A DNA stretch of 64,000 nt, from assembly GCF_043633585.1 (NCBI RefSeq), contig NZ_CP141832.1:2480001-2544000 (forward strand), given 5' to 3'. The notes beneath the pieces were generated by a model. The model was given only the letters and a program-made list of their open reading frames with translations. It ran no database searches and was not told where the DNA came from. This document shows, piece after piece, positions 1 to 9,440 of this stretch; the stretch's first letter is position 1, and every line of letters begins with the position of its first letter. Source of the stretch: Lacrimispora sinapis (lineage in GTDB: Bacteria; Bacillota; Clostridia; Lachnospirales; Lachnospiraceae). The position numbers and the translations under genes are program-made.

Positions 1-218
1 GGTTCTTTTGGCTTTGTAAAAAGAATCTTGAACAAAGATCCGATGACCTTCATGTTCTTACCAGGGAATGAATTCAATATGGTGGCAATGGTTCCCACGA
101 TAATAACAAAAAAGGCTGCCGGATTTATAAGAACAGAAAAATCAATGTGCTTAAAAATCATGGCGCCAATAACAGCAACAAAGCCGACAATCACGCCTAG
201 GATGGTAGTTAGTTCCAT
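1..218 (-). CDS. motA: Flagellar motor stator protein MotA, N-terminal part
   Basis: The reverse strand encodes the first 72 residues of a MotA-type proton-channel stator, beginning MELTTILGVIVGFVAVIGAM. It shows the expected first membrane helix followed by a second hydrophobic stretch (about residues 30-48) containing NPAAFFVIIVGT, as in MotA/PomA N-termini. MotA pairs with MotB in the cytoplasmic membrane and drives flagellar rotation. The ATG at 218 is preceded by AAAGGAG with good spacing. The gene runs off the left edge, so the cytoplasmic loop and helices 3-4 are not visible. The family assignment rests on this N-terminus only. Confidence 0.8.
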   Translation of the reverse strand, partial: MELTTILGVIVGFVAVIGAMIFKHIDFSVLINPAAFFVIIVGTIATILNSFPGKNMKVIGSLFKILFTKPKE

Positions 219-944
219 AGTTTCTCCTTTGTGTTTTCAGGTTAGTAGTTATGCATGAGGCTGAACTCGGTGCTTTCAGGGATTATTCGCAAATCCATGA
301 CAACCCTTGGGTTATTTAAACGTTATCGTGTGATGCGGATGTTATGCTGTTATACCGGCATAGACTGGATCATATGCCAATATAAGAGCTGACAGGCCAT
401 CGGAAAGATTTCTGCTGCATAAACGTCTTTTCCTATGAAACCCAGACGTTTTATTCCCTGTAGTCCTCTGTGAAAATTCTGTTATGTCTTTTTCTCACCT
501 GCGGCAGCGCTTGATTGCAGAGGTTTCTATGGGAATTCCCTAAGCTTTGGTACAGCACCCAATGACTTGAGAATTCCGTCACATGGGTGTGCACGTAATC
601 TTTTCATTCATCCTATCATTAGATAACGTTTTCAGACATGATACGATAGCCTCCCTTATCAGGTTTCGAGTGGTAAGTTTATTCTACCAAACAGCTATCA
701 ACCATGTCTATCCCTTTTTGAATTGAATTTGCAAAATTATTAATATACGACCCTGAACTCAGCAATACCAATGTGCTTAACAGTTATAGTATAATATATT
801 TGTTCGGACTGTTGTGTTAAATAGTTGTTAAATGTTGTCAGTTTTTAAATTTTTCTGTCGAAATTCTTTCAATTGCAAGCCACAGGTGGCCTTCCCCCAA
901 GAGGCAGACCATTTTTTAGGAATACCGGTTAGGGCTGCAAATGG
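219..944. other. Long non-coding stretch upstream of motA
   Basis: About 725 bases without a credible gene on either strand; the short frames present have no ribosome site and no recognisable product. I see no riboswitch consensus (I looked for the conserved c-di-GMP-I and T-box cores by eye). The stretch probably carries the motA promoter and untranslated regions, but I cannot place the promoter with confidence. Confidence 0.5.
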
Positions 945-988
945 ATAAAAAGCAAGCCCGCAGGCTTAATCACGGACCTGCAGGCTTG
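945..988 (-). terminator. Rho-independent terminator after the Cys-Pro repeat gene
   Basis: On the reverse strand AAGCCTGCAGG pairs with CCTGCGGGCTT (11-bp arms at 954-964 and 977-987, one G-T pair, 12-base loop) and is followed by a T-rich tract. It lies about 40 bases beyond the stop codon of the upstream gene. Confidence 0.8.
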
Positions 989-1025
989 AGATCAAAAATA
1001 GGTTGTGAATCAAACAAAATCAGGA

Positions 1026-2759
1026 TTATTCGACCATAAGATTTTCTACACCGACATTTTTTAAAATCAGGATTGGCTTGCAGCGGAACGTCTTAAAGCT
1101 GTTTTCAGACTGTCTCACCTTTAGAACGTAACAGCCTTCATAAGGGACTTCAAATTCAAAGCAGCCATAACTGTCAATCCGAACACAATACAGCAGGATA
1201 TCCACACCGTTAAATCTATTGTATAATTCTACATCCCATTCATGATAATTATAACAGCGGCAGCCACAGATACAGCCTCTGATAAAACAAGGCTCCACCA
1301 GGCAGCAATCGCAGACCGGGCAGACTTCCTGTTCCGGACATACCGGACAGGTCGGACACGTGGGACAGACGGGGCATTCCGGGCATGGAACCGGGGTCGG
1401 ACAAGCGGGGCAAGGTTCCGGTGCCGGGCAGGTCGGGCACGTCGGGCATACAGGGCACGGCTCCGGTTCCGGACAGGGTTTTTGCTCCGGACAGGCCGGG
1501 CACGTGGGACATGGCTCCGGTTCCGGGCAGACCGGGCAAGGTTCCGGTGCCGGGCAGGTCGGACAAGTCGGGCAGGGTTCCGGTACCGGACAGGTCGGAC
1601 ACGTGGGGCAGGGTTCCGGTGCCGGACAAGGTTTTTGCTCCGGACACGGCGCTGGTTCCGGACACACAAGAGCCGGCTGTTCCTCCGGAGCAGGAACCAC
1701 CGGGGTTGGTGCTACAGGAGCTGGTGCTGCGTCCTGGCACATGACGCTTCCTGCAAATGGGAAATAGTGAAATTCAAAGCCGCTGGCCGCATTCACTGCA
1801 AAAGAACCTAAGGCAGCGGTGCCGCTCACATGACCGCCGGTGGGATGGGCATGAAACATGGCTTGCGGGGCCAGTATACTTCCCCAGAAATCCGAAGATT
1901 TCTCCATATAAATATTTGTCGCATCCTCAAATACATACAAGGTCTGGGGGGCTTTATCCCGTTCCCCATATAAACCATATTGCAGGTGGGCATTGGGTCC
2001 TGTTTTCAGCCTTACAATCACGGTACTGCCCTGCGGAACTTCCGCGCGTATGCCTTTGTTGATCAATCCATTTGGCCTTACATCAATCAGAAAAACATTC
2101 TGTACCGGATCATCTCCTCTTAAAATCCATTCGTAATTATTATCCACCACGCTTCCATTGGGCGTAAGCGCTTCTATACAGTTTTTGTAATATTCGATGC
2201 CTTCCCTTGCATCATTAAAAAATCCAGGTATGTTCGCTTCGATCCTGCTTGCAGGTATAAATCTGGGTACATCATAACTGGGAACCACATAGTGATCTCC
2301 TTTATCCGTTGGTGTCCAGTATTGGCTTCCTCCATTTGCCTGGTATAGATATTTCAATTCCTGAAGGCCATCCGCTGTACCGTCTTTTCCTATTAAATAG
2401 GTGCTTCCTTTGGCCACCCGGAAACCGCTGCCGCCAACCACGTGTCCAACCACCACCAGCGGACCGCTGGTCGAAACGTTTCCTCCTGCAAAAAACCGTA
2501 CCAGATCAGGGGAGTAACCGATGTCTCTGTAGCCGCTGTCTCTGGCAAAGCCAACACTCATCCCCCTTGGACTGTAAAAGTTTCCGCCAATGGCAACCGG
2601 ACCTTCAACATCAATAATGTTATTGGCATCGTTAAATACAATCAGATTAAATCCTGAGGCAGAACCAAAAGGCTGACCATCTATATTATACCAGTTTATA
2701 TTATCATAAGGTAATCCAGCTCTTACTACTGCTCCATTACTATTACTGATATTATCCAT
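1026..2759 (-). CDS. Choice-of-anchor A domain protein with Cys-Pro repeat tract
   Basis: A 577-residue protein. Residues 1 to about 345 (ending GFEFHYFPFAGSVMC) resemble the choice-of-anchor A domain, an extracellular beta-rich module of surface and exosporium proteins. Residues about 350-490 are a low-complexity array built from CPTCP, PEPCP and EQKPCP units with roughly 40 cysteines. A C-terminal domain of about 90 residues starts with a further Cys cluster (CCLVEPCFIRGCICGCRC) and then looks like a small beta-sandwich. There is no signal peptide and no sortase motif, so export may follow spore lysis of the mother cell; a coat or exosporium protein stabilised by disulfides is an inference. 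AGGAG precedes the ATG. The tract creates several long spurious frames on both strands. Confidence 0.75.
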   Translation of the reverse strand: MDNISNSNGAVVRAGLPYDNINWYNIDGQPFGSASGFNLIVFNDANNIIDVEGPVAIGGNFYSPRGMSVGFARDSGYRDIGYSPDLVRFFAGGNVSTSGPLVVVGHVVGGSGFRVAKGSTYLIGKDGTADGLQELKYLYQANGGSQYWTPTDKGDHYVVPSYDVPRFIPASRIEANIPGFFNDAREGIEYYKNCIEALTPNGSVVDNNYEWILRGDDPVQNVFLIDVRPNGLINKGIRAEVPQGSTVIVRLKTGPNAHLQYGLYGERDKAPQTLYVFEDATNIYMEKSSDFWGSILAPQAMFHAHPTGGHVSGTAALGSFAVNAASGFEFHYFPFAGSVMCQDAAPAPVAPTPVVPAPEEQPALVCPEPAPCPEQKPCPAPEPCPTCPTCPVPEPCPTCPTCPAPEPCPVCPEPEPCPTCPACPEQKPCPEPEPCPVCPTCPTCPAPEPCPACPTPVPCPECPVCPTCPTCPVCPEQEVCPVCDCCLVEPCFIRGCICGCRCYNYHEWDVELYNRFNGVDILLYCVRIDSYGCFEFEVPYEGCYVLKVRQSENSFKTFRCKPILILKNVGVENLMVE

Positions 2760-2933
2760 ACAAACTCCTGTAAACCGCTTGAATTACAACGTAATTTCAT
2801 TCTCAATTCATTTTATTCTGACGAAAATGGTTCTGTGCAGGTTTCTATGCAAATGGACTATATTTTATGATAACTTTTATAATTTGTAATTTATAATTTG
2901 TATCGGATTTGTGGATTTATTCTTTACTGCAAT

Positions 2934-4229
2934 CTATGAAACGCACCGGTTTCTGACAATTACGGAAACTCCATCCGGTATGACCGTAATTTTCCCGTCC
3001 GCCCTGCCAAGAAAATGATCTGCCATGGAAATCGCCTCTTCAACGGTGTCTGCATAATCCATCTGCATGTTAAGAATCATTTCTTTGGGCGCCCTGGTCA
3101 CCATGATCACCTTATATTTTAAGAGAATCCTGCATAGAATCTGTGCCTCCCACTGATCCGGTACGGTCTTATCCCGGGGGGTGTCAAGAAACCGTTTCAT
3201 GATTTGATTCTTATCCTCTCCCCCGGCAAAAGTATCATACAGGGATTGACCCCCATGGCCGTCACTGCAGCTTGATACCATAATAATCACACCTCCCGGT
3301 TTGCAGGTGGCCTCTGCGGCTGTCATACCTTTTACTGACTGGTAGATATTCTGATCCAGGGGATACCCACCATTTGTGGTAATGACGATATCTGCGGGAA
3401 GGGCATCCACTCCGGAAAGCTGATCCACAAACCGGCAGCCCTCCTTATGGGCATCATTAAAATGACCGGCATAAGCCTTTATCACTTTCTTGTTCTCATC
3501 TAACACCACATTGACGATAAACGCCAGTTTTGCTTTCTCAGCGGCATAAATCATATCTCTATGTATGGGATTTCCCTCCAGGATTCCGGTTCTTGCATAG
3601 GGACTGTCAATAAACTCGGAACAGTGGTTTGCCATGACCGTCACTCCGCTGGATACTCCCGGCAGCACGCTTTTTCTTCCGCCGGAAAACCCGGCAAAGA
3701 AGTGAGGCTCTATAAAGCCTTCTGAAAGAAGCAGATCTGCTTCTGCGGCGATCCGGTTGATCAAAAGCTTTCCTCCAGAGGGCAACGTTCCGATGAAAAC
3801 CATATCCTCATCCTTCTGGCTTTCATGGATCACAAAGCGGATATCCGTCCGGTCAACGATTTCCTGTCCGAACTTATCAATCAATTCTTCCCTGGTGGTG
3901 GACCTGTGAAATCCTGTGGCAATGAGGATGGTCAGCTTTGCCTGTGGATTTCCTTCTTTGATTTCCGCAAGAATAGCCGGTGCGATCACCCGGCTGGGAA
4001 CCGGCCTGGTATGGTCGCTTGCAATCATTACAATATTATTTTTTCCCTTCACCAGCTCTTTAAGCCTTGGGGAATGAATGGGGTGCTCCATAGCCTTTTT
4101 GACCAGTTCCTCCTCCTTTCCTTCTGCCTGATAACTATGAGCTCCTGACATAAGAATTCCATTGAAACGGCTGTCAGGAATATCCACACTGATTTTTTCC
4201 CTTCCAAAGGGCAGCTCTACAATTGCCAT
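2934..4229 (-). CDS. larA: LarA-family nickel-dependent lactate racemase
   Basis: A 431-residue LarA homologue of full family length. LarA interconverts D- and L-lactate (some relatives act on other 2-hydroxyacids) using the nickel-pincer nucleotide. The N-terminal domain has DHTRPVPSR (Asp72) and ATGFHRS (His108). The region GFIEPHFFAGFSGGRKSVLP contains His176 and Lys186, corresponding to the His and cofactor-tethering Lys of characterised LarA, and NH201-202 follows. GAAGGAGGAGAG precedes the ATG. The start overlaps the end of a 48-codon frame, suggesting translational coupling. No larB, larC or larE cofactor genes are in the window, so the substrate cannot be deduced from context. Confidence 0.85.
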   Translation of the reverse strand: MAIVELPFGREKISVDIPDSRFNGILMSGAHSYQAEGKEEELVKKAMEHPIHSPRLKELVKGKNNIVMIASDHTRPVPSRVIAPAILAEIKEGNPQAKLTILIATGFHRSTTREELIDKFGQEIVDRTDIRFVIHESQKDEDMVFIGTLPSGGKLLINRIAAEADLLLSEGFIEPHFFAGFSGGRKSVLPGVSSGVTVMANHCSEFIDSPYARTGILEGNPIHRDMIYAAEKAKLAFIVNVVLDENKKVIKAYAGHFNDAHKEGCRFVDQLSGVDALPADIVITTNGGYPLDQNIYQSVKGMTAAEATCKPGGVIIMVSSCSDGHGGQSLYDTFAGGEDKNQIMKRFLDTPRDKTVPDQWEAQILCRILLKYKVIMVTRAPKEMILNMQMDYADTVEEAISMADHFLGRADGKITVIPDGVSVIVRNRCVS

Positions 4230-4363
4230 CGTTCTCTCCTCCTTCTATAAAATCCCATCTGCGCCCGCCTGTGTAATCCTTTCTTTTGATAGTTTCCGAT
4301 GAGGCCATTTTGCATTGCGATTCCTGCACCCATGGTAGCCCCACCGATCATTCCGACTCTCAT
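4217..4363 (-). CDS. Small Gly-rich/Arg-rich protein overlapping larA
   Basis: A 48-codon frame beginning MRVGMIGGATMGAGIAMQ. It has a perfect AGGAGG nine bases before its ATG and its last 13 bases overlap the first codons of larA. The N-terminal half is glycine- and methionine-rich and moderately hydrophobic; the C-terminal half is strongly basic (YRRRRERWQL). I do not recognise a family. It may be a true small protein or a translated leader that delivers ribosomes to larA. A longer frame extends upstream to 4645 but lacks support, so the start here is chosen on the ribosome site. Confidence 0.5.
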   Translation of the reverse strand: MRVGMIGGATMGAGIAMQNGLIGNYQKKGLHRRAQMGFYRRRRERWQL

Positions 4364-4712
4364 CCCATTATACCTCCTATTAGTATCTATGTACCATGGC
4401 AAATGTGTTTTTTTCCTATCATTATAAAATTTATTTTTTTGAAATGCTGCCATTTCTTCCTTTTGGGGGTATCCTTTATTTACAAGGAAGGTCCAGCTGA
4501 TTTTATGATATATCCACAATATCTGGTCGTCAAAAGAGACTTTATATATAGGAATCCATGGACATAGGAAGACTCCGCCGCCAGCATTTATTGTTCTGCT
4601 GTCAAATATTTTGCTAAAAATGGCGTTAGTAAATCCCCGCCGCAAATAATTATTGCTTGTAAAGTCTGAAATATCTCTATGATATCGGCTGCATGAAACT
4701 ATGGATCAAATA
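4364..4712. other. Intergenic region between the DEAD-box gene and the larA operon
   Basis: About 350 bases, AT-rich. It contains a TATAAT-like hexamer on the reverse strand (4421-4426) that could serve the larA unit, but no matching -35 hexamer at normal spacing. No other gene is supported. Confidence 0.4.
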
Positions 4713-4750
4713 GAAAAAAGGCGGCTGCAATCAAAGGATTACGACCGCCT
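4713..4750 (-). terminator. Terminator of the DEAD-box helicase gene
   Basis: On the reverse strand GGCGGTCGTAATC pairs imperfectly with GATTGCAGCCGCC around a short loop and is followed directly by TTTTTTCTATTT. Confidence 0.85.
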
Positions 4751-4775
4751 CCAGAAGAAGCTCTTTGTTATAAAT

Positions 4776-6080
4776 TTACCGTTTTTTGTCCCTGGAAGAA
4801 AATTTATTAAAACTCCGTTTCTCTTTTAAAGTTCCGTCTGCTGTCATCCGAAATTTCTTCTTAGGTGACACAGCGCTATTTGCGGAAGCGGTATGCACTG
4901 CTCCTCTTCTTGGCTGTACTACCTTTATGGCGGGGAAATTATTCTTTAGAGGGTATGGATGATCTTTGATCTCTGTTAATCTTTTTCCAATTAACCTTTC
5001 AATATCGTCAAGCTGTCCTTTTTCGTCGAAATCACAGAAAGAGATTGCAGTCCCCTCAAGTCCCGCCCTGCCTGTTCTTCCAATGCGGTGTACATAGGTC
5101 TCCGGTGTATCCGGCAAATCAAAATTAATTACATGAGTCAGCTCATCAATGTCAATTCCTCTTGCCGCAATATCTGTTGCAATCAATATTCGCAGCGTTT
5201 TATTTTTAAAATTGTTTAAAGCATTCTGACGCGCTCCCTGCGACTTATCCCCATGGATTGCCTGAGCCCTTACATTATTTTTAGATAATTGCCTCATCAG
5301 CCGGTCCGCTCCATGTTTGGTGCGTGTAAAAACCAGTGCGGAAACTATATTTTTATCTTCTAAAATGTGCAAAAGCAAATCCTTCTTATTGCTTTTATCA
5401 ACAAAATAAAGATACTGTTTGATGGTGTCCACGGTCGATGATACCGGAGTGATCTCTATTTTTGCAGGATTCTTTAAAATCGTACCGGCAAGCCTGGCGA
5501 TATCTGGCGGCATGGTAGCGGAAAAAAGCAATGTCTGCTTTTTGGCAGGTGTTTTGGCGATGATCCGCTTTACATCGTGAATAAATCCCATATCCAGCAT
5601 ACGGTCCGCTTCGTCTAATACAAATATTTTAATATGCTCTATATTTATGATCTTCTGATCCATTAAGGCCAGCAATCTGCCCGGTGTTGCCACAAGGATA
5701 TCCACTCCTAGTTTTAATTTCTCTTCCTGGGGCTTTTGAGACACGCCGCCAAAGACAACGCAGCATTTTAAATCAGTGAATTTTCCATAGGTATTAAAAC
5801 TTTCATAAATTTGCAGGGCCAGCTCCCTGGTTGGTGTTACGACCAACGCTCTGATATTCTGCCTTGACTGATGAGACACTTTTGCTTCCCTGAGCAGCTG
5901 AATCGTTGGTATTGCAAATGCAGCCGTTTTTCCGGTACCTGTCTGGGCGCATCCAAGTAAATCCCTTCCGCTTAGTACAACAGGGATTGCCTCTTCCTGT
6001 ATCGGAGTCGGAATATCATAATTTTCTTTCTCCAGCGCCTTTATAATATCAGGCATAATATTTAAATCTTTAAATTGCAT
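4776..6080 (-). CDS. DEAD-box ATP-dependent RNA helicase, RhlE-like
   Basis: A 434-residue superfamily 2 RNA helicase. Visible motifs in order: Q-motif PTPIQEEAIP, Walker A AQTGTGKTAAF, motif Ia PTRELALQ, motif Ib TPGR, DEAD box VLDEADRMLDMGF, motif III SAT, and motifs V/VI ATDIAARGID and HRIGRTGR. The C-terminal tail after about residue 375 is short and basic (KKKFRMTADG, then Lys/Arg-rich), typical of RhlE-type proteins acting on rRNA or mRNA structure in the cytoplasm. AAAAGGAG precedes the ATG. The gene has its own terminator and appears monocistronic. Confidence 0.92.
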   Translation of the reverse strand: MQFKDLNIMPDIIKALEKENYDIPTPIQEEAIPVVLSGRDLLGCAQTGTGKTAAFAIPTIQLLREAKVSHQSRQNIRALVVTPTRELALQIYESFNTYGKFTDLKCCVVFGGVSQKPQEEKLKLGVDILVATPGRLLALMDQKIINIEHIKIFVLDEADRMLDMGFIHDVKRIIAKTPAKKQTLLFSATMPPDIARLAGTILKNPAKIEITPVSSTVDTIKQYLYFVDKSNKKDLLLHILEDKNIVSALVFTRTKHGADRLMRQLSKNNVRAQAIHGDKSQGARQNALNNFKNKTLRILIATDIAARGIDIDELTHVINFDLPDTPETYVHRIGRTGRAGLEGTAISFCDFDEKGQLDDIERLIGKRLTEIKDHPYPLKNNFPAIKVVQPRRGAVHTASANSAVSPKKKFRMTADGTLKEKRSFNKFSSRDKKR

Positions 6081-6356
6081 AAATTCTCCTTTTAATCACC
6101 ATTGATTAAATTTATCGATTATCTGACCTATGAAGCGGCCAGTCTGTTTCCATTGATAAATTTCGGCTGCACATTTTATATGTGTGAATACTGTCATTCG
6201 GCTTCCTGTCAAACACAGTCGGGACCTGGCGAAAGCCCTATGCACCATCCTGCATCGTTCCATGCTTTAACATTCACCTAGAAGAGTATAACACAGGTAT
6301 GGGTGATTTGAAAAGGTTGGAGCTCATCATTCTTTTACCGGCATATGAAATTGCTC

Positions 6357-6656
6357 TCATATTCCATATTTAGTAATATCTATGTATCCCTCCTCCGATA
6401 CTTCCACTCCTTCCGAAATAAGAAGTTCTCTTTGGATTGCCGCATGTTTTTTATCCGCAATCGCTATTTGACCTTTTGAGTTAATGATACGATGCCACGG
6501 AAGGCTGTATTTCTCAGACATGGAATGAAGTACCCTGGCTACCTGTCTCGCACCTCTGCTATTTCCTGCTAGTCTTGCAACCTGCCCGTAACTCATCACT
6601 CTGCCATATGGGATTCCATTGATTATTATAAGGATTTCTTCTGTAAACTGGGTCAT
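6357..6656 (-). CDS. Alkyltransferase-like protein (MGMT-family DNA-binding domain)
   Basis: A 99-residue protein covering only the C-terminal DNA-binding domain of O6-alkylguanine-DNA alkyltransferases. The helix-turn-helix region (YGQVARLAGNSRGARQVARV) with the arginine finger is present. The active-site PCHR motif is replaced by PWHRI, so the acceptor cysteine is missing. Known Atl proteins of this type bind and flip O6-alkylguanine without transferring the alkyl group and flag it for nucleotide excision repair. AAGGAG lies upstream of the ATG with a long spacing. Confidence 0.88.
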   Translation of the reverse strand: MTQFTEEILIIINGIPYGRVMSYGQVARLAGNSRGARQVARVLHSMSEKYSLPWHRIINSKGQIAIADKKHAAIQRELLISEGVEVSEEGYIDITKYGI

Positions 6657-6747
6657 ATTATGTGGTCTCCTTATGAAATTATATTGGCTGTTTTCTGCAC
6701 TTTCAGGTTCTTTATGTAATTTTGCTGCTTTTAAATGAATCTCCAGT

Positions 6748-8277
6748 TCAGGGATTGGATATTAGTTCATCCAGTTTTTTCTTAATTTTTTCTTCCTCTC
6801 CGCTATGATTGGTAGGCAGTCTCAAGAGAGGAATATGATACTTTTCTAAAATTGAGTTTTTTAATCTATCACGATCCCGCTGTTTCGGTTTATTTTCATG
6901 AAATTCAAACCCATCAACTTCAATTGCTAAAACACATGACTTTCCTATTTTTCTGTAAACAACAAAATCCAGGGAAGCCCGATTATTCACATATTGCAAC
7001 TCCTCTTTATTTAGTTGGCTTACGTCCCTGATTAAATTTCTTAGCAGAATTTCCTCTGCATAAAAAAACAGATTATACTGCTCTTCATAGAGTATATCAT
7101 CCAGTAAAACGCGAATAATTTCCTGAGATTTGAAATGAGCATTGCTATTCATTCTTCTTTTAAGGGGAATTAATCTTTTTGAATAATTTTTATAGAGAAG
7201 ATCAAAAACAGAAACAATATTACTCTTTATCACATGATTCTCAAGGCTGCTGTATTCCATATACCGTATTAAGTCCCCAATTTCGCTGCGTTTTTTCAAA
7301 AAAAACTCTCGGTTTGTCACTAAGACAAATTGTTTGACAGCACGGGAAACGGCCACATTGACTAACCTTGGATCATCAACAAACCGTTTCCCCATATTTC
7401 CGATCTTGTCATCCAGTACAGTTGACATAATCATCACTTCTTTTTCTTTCCCCTGATATTTATGGACTGTGTCACTTAAAATTTTTTTATTCAACAGTTC
7501 CCCAGCTTTATCTGCCTGAAGGCGAAATGGAGTGACAAAACCGATTTGCTCATATTGATTCGCTTTACATTCATTTTGAAGCACCTCTTCTACCGTAACA
7601 TCCAATTCCCGCTGGTTATAATTACCTTTGGTCTCTCCCCTTGTTACTTTCCTCATATGATTTCCTTCGGCAGTTTCATAAATAAGCATGGGAGCAGACG
7701 AAAACTCCTTGTTCGTAAAAGGGATTAACTCATTATTATAATATTTTTGGTTACAATAACCAATTATGGTAGGGTGGCATCGATAGTGTTCCCTTAGAAT
7801 CGTCCGTTCTAACTTTTTGCCATATAATTCAATAACAGAGGACAAAATACTATGTTGAAAATAATTATAAACTTGGTTTGTTACGCTAGTTTTTAGTTGC
7901 TTTTCTATTTTACTTTCTGTTATTTGAGGAAGTTGCTTTACATCTCCTACTATAACAACATTACGACAGCAAGAAAGCGCTAATACACCGGTAATTAGAT
8001 CTACCTGGGAAGCCTCGTCGATAATTACATAATCCAGTAAATAGTTTTCCGGGAGAGACCTTCTTAGTGAATGGGTTGTACTTAGTATAACAGGGTAGGT
8101 CTTTATAAATTCTGCAAATTTTGCTTTAAAATTACTAATTGAATACCGGGTCTTTCCTGTTTTATGATAATGCGTATATAAATACTTTTGAAATAATTTT
8201 TCCGAAAGTATTTGATGTTCTTCTAATAAATGTTCAAATGAAACTTTGAAACTGATTTCCCATCTTTCATACGTTTT
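6748..8277 (-). pseudogene. Truncated superfamily 1 helicase (AAA_11/AAA_12 plus DUF2726)
   Basis: The frame is open from a stop at 8278-8280 down to 6748 but has no ATG for its first 145 codons; only a TTG at 7845 would open a 365-residue piece. Read in full, the frame includes Walker B YVIIDEASQVDL and motif III VIVGDVKQLPQ (about 7927-8040), then EHYRCHPTIIGYCN, VHKYQGKEKE and NVAVSRA, all UPF1-like helicase motifs. The C-terminal 130 residues (LAIEVDGFEFHE...RDRLKNSIL) match a DUF2726/VSR-like nuclease fold. The Walker A region is gone. A frameshifted trace (EYEKRMKDGK) continues to about 8340, so this is the decayed 3' part of a larger gene. Confidence 0.8.
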
Positions 8278-8280
8278 TCA

Positions 8281-8595
8281 TATTCGTGAAGTCCCGATCA
8301 CAAAAAAAGAAAGATTGGAATATTATTAGTACTTTTACTCAGTAAACGAATAACATTCAAATAATAAAAAAAGGGCCGTTGCAAAATAAGTGAGCTGTCA
8401 CTTATGGAGCAATGGCTCCTCAGTCAACTGAGTACGGAGAGTGCCTTAACTGCTCCTGAACGTAAGCCCCATCATGCACGAACTTCTAGTAAAGTAACGT
8501 CACATTCAGAATTTTTGGCTTTAATGCTTTAGGCTGTTTGACTATAAAATTTTTCATAAATTAGTTCTTTGACACCTATAATAAAATGGGTCATG
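8281..8595. other. Junction sequence at the break of the helicase gene
   Basis: Non-coding. Bases 8281-8345 carry out-of-frame remnants of the helicase. From about 8372 the sequence changes character (GGGCCGTTGCAAAATAAG) and shows two adjacent small perfect hairpins (GGAGC/GCTCC and CTCAGT/ACTGAG, 8406-8431). It could be the end of a lost insertion sequence, but no partner repeat is present. Confidence 0.3.
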
Positions 8596-9195
8596 TTAAT
8601 TTCCTAAATCAATATCATATTCCATTGTCTTTGCTGTGATTTCTGCAGTTTTTAAACCTAATAATTTTTTTACGATATAAAAAGACATATTTATTCCCGC
8701 AGATATTCCTCCCGATGTAATGATAGGATGTGAGTCAACAAATTTGACATCACGTATAACTTTGACTTTGGGGTATTGTTCTTCTAATCTATCAATATCA
8801 TTCCAGTGTGTTGTTACTTGTCTTTCATCTAGCAATCCAGCCTCAGCTAATAAAAATGCACCAGTACACACTGATGCCATTATTTCCACATGAGTAAAAC
8901 TCCTTCTAATCCAATCGATCGTCTCTTGGTTATGAATTTCTATTTCTTTCGCACCAGCCCCTCCGGGAATAATTAAAATATCAAATTGAGGTGCATCATA
9001 AAAGTCATAGTCAGGTTGAATTTTTAATCCGTTACGGGCGCTGATTAACTCTTTTTTTCTGGCAATGGTATGCACCTCGAATGCTTTTCCCTTTCTCTCA
9101 GTATTTTCTGTAATAGAAAACACCTCAAACGGACCTGCAAAATCCATTACCTCAACTTCGTTGAAAAGCAATATTCCTATTTTTCTGCGTGACAT
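8596..9195 (-). CDS. DJ-1/PfpI (ThiJ) family protein
   Basis: About 199 residues from the preferred ATG at 9195, which is preceded by GAGGAGAA; the frame extends 12 codons further but without a better site. The fold is class I glutamine-amidotransferase-like: FNEVEVMDFAGPFEV near the N-terminus, IIPGGAGA, and the nucleophile elbow ASVCTGAFLLAEAGLLD with the conserved Cys, then TTHW and SGGISAGI. These features group it with isonitrile-hydratase-like and AraC-associated ThiJ proteins. Substrate unknown. It stands alone between two damaged regions. Confidence 0.85.
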   Translation of the reverse strand: MSRRKIGILLFNEVEVMDFAGPFEVFSITENTERKGKAFEVHTIARKKELISARNGLKIQPDYDFYDAPQFDILIIPGGAGAKEIEIHNQETIDWIRRSFTHVEIMASVCTGAFLLAEAGLLDERQVTTHWNDIDRLEEQYPKVKVIRDVKFVDSHPIITSGGISAGINMSFYIVKKLLGLKTAEITAKTMEYDIDLGN

Positions 9196-9440
9196 AAATT
9201 TTCTCCTCATTATTTTCTTTCCAACAACCACACTACCTCTGTATGTTTTGAGGCAGTAATAATGATTCCTGAAAAACGCATTTGTGCCTTGGTGTAGACA
9301 ATCGATTAGCTAATACTTATCAAAAAACGATACCGTGCTGCCCTTATTTGCTGTATGTGCTTCAAAACAAGGAGTCATTCCATCTGAGCTAAAAAAATGG
9401 TATTCTTCCATCAATAAGAGATTCCTGGAGGAAAATCATA

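Noticed and set aside
1320..1700. Possible CRISPR-like or tandem DNA repeat array
   Set aside because: The repetition is at the level of CPTCP/PEPCP codons in an open frame, with no constant repeat-spacer unit.
1229..1811. Several long reading frames on both strands inside the Cys-Pro tract
   Set aside because: They follow from the repeated codon pattern of the tract, have Arg- or Gly-rich nonsense compositions and no ribosome sites.
4364..4645. Upstream extension of the 48-codon frame to a 142-residue protein
   Set aside because: No ribosome site at the distal start and no conserved-looking sequence; the internal ATG with AGGAGG explains translation better.
8372..8431. IS1182-like terminal sequence (GGGCCGTTGCAAAATAAG)
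   Set aside because: The resemblance is from memory, no partner end or transposase is present, so it is listed only as a junction.
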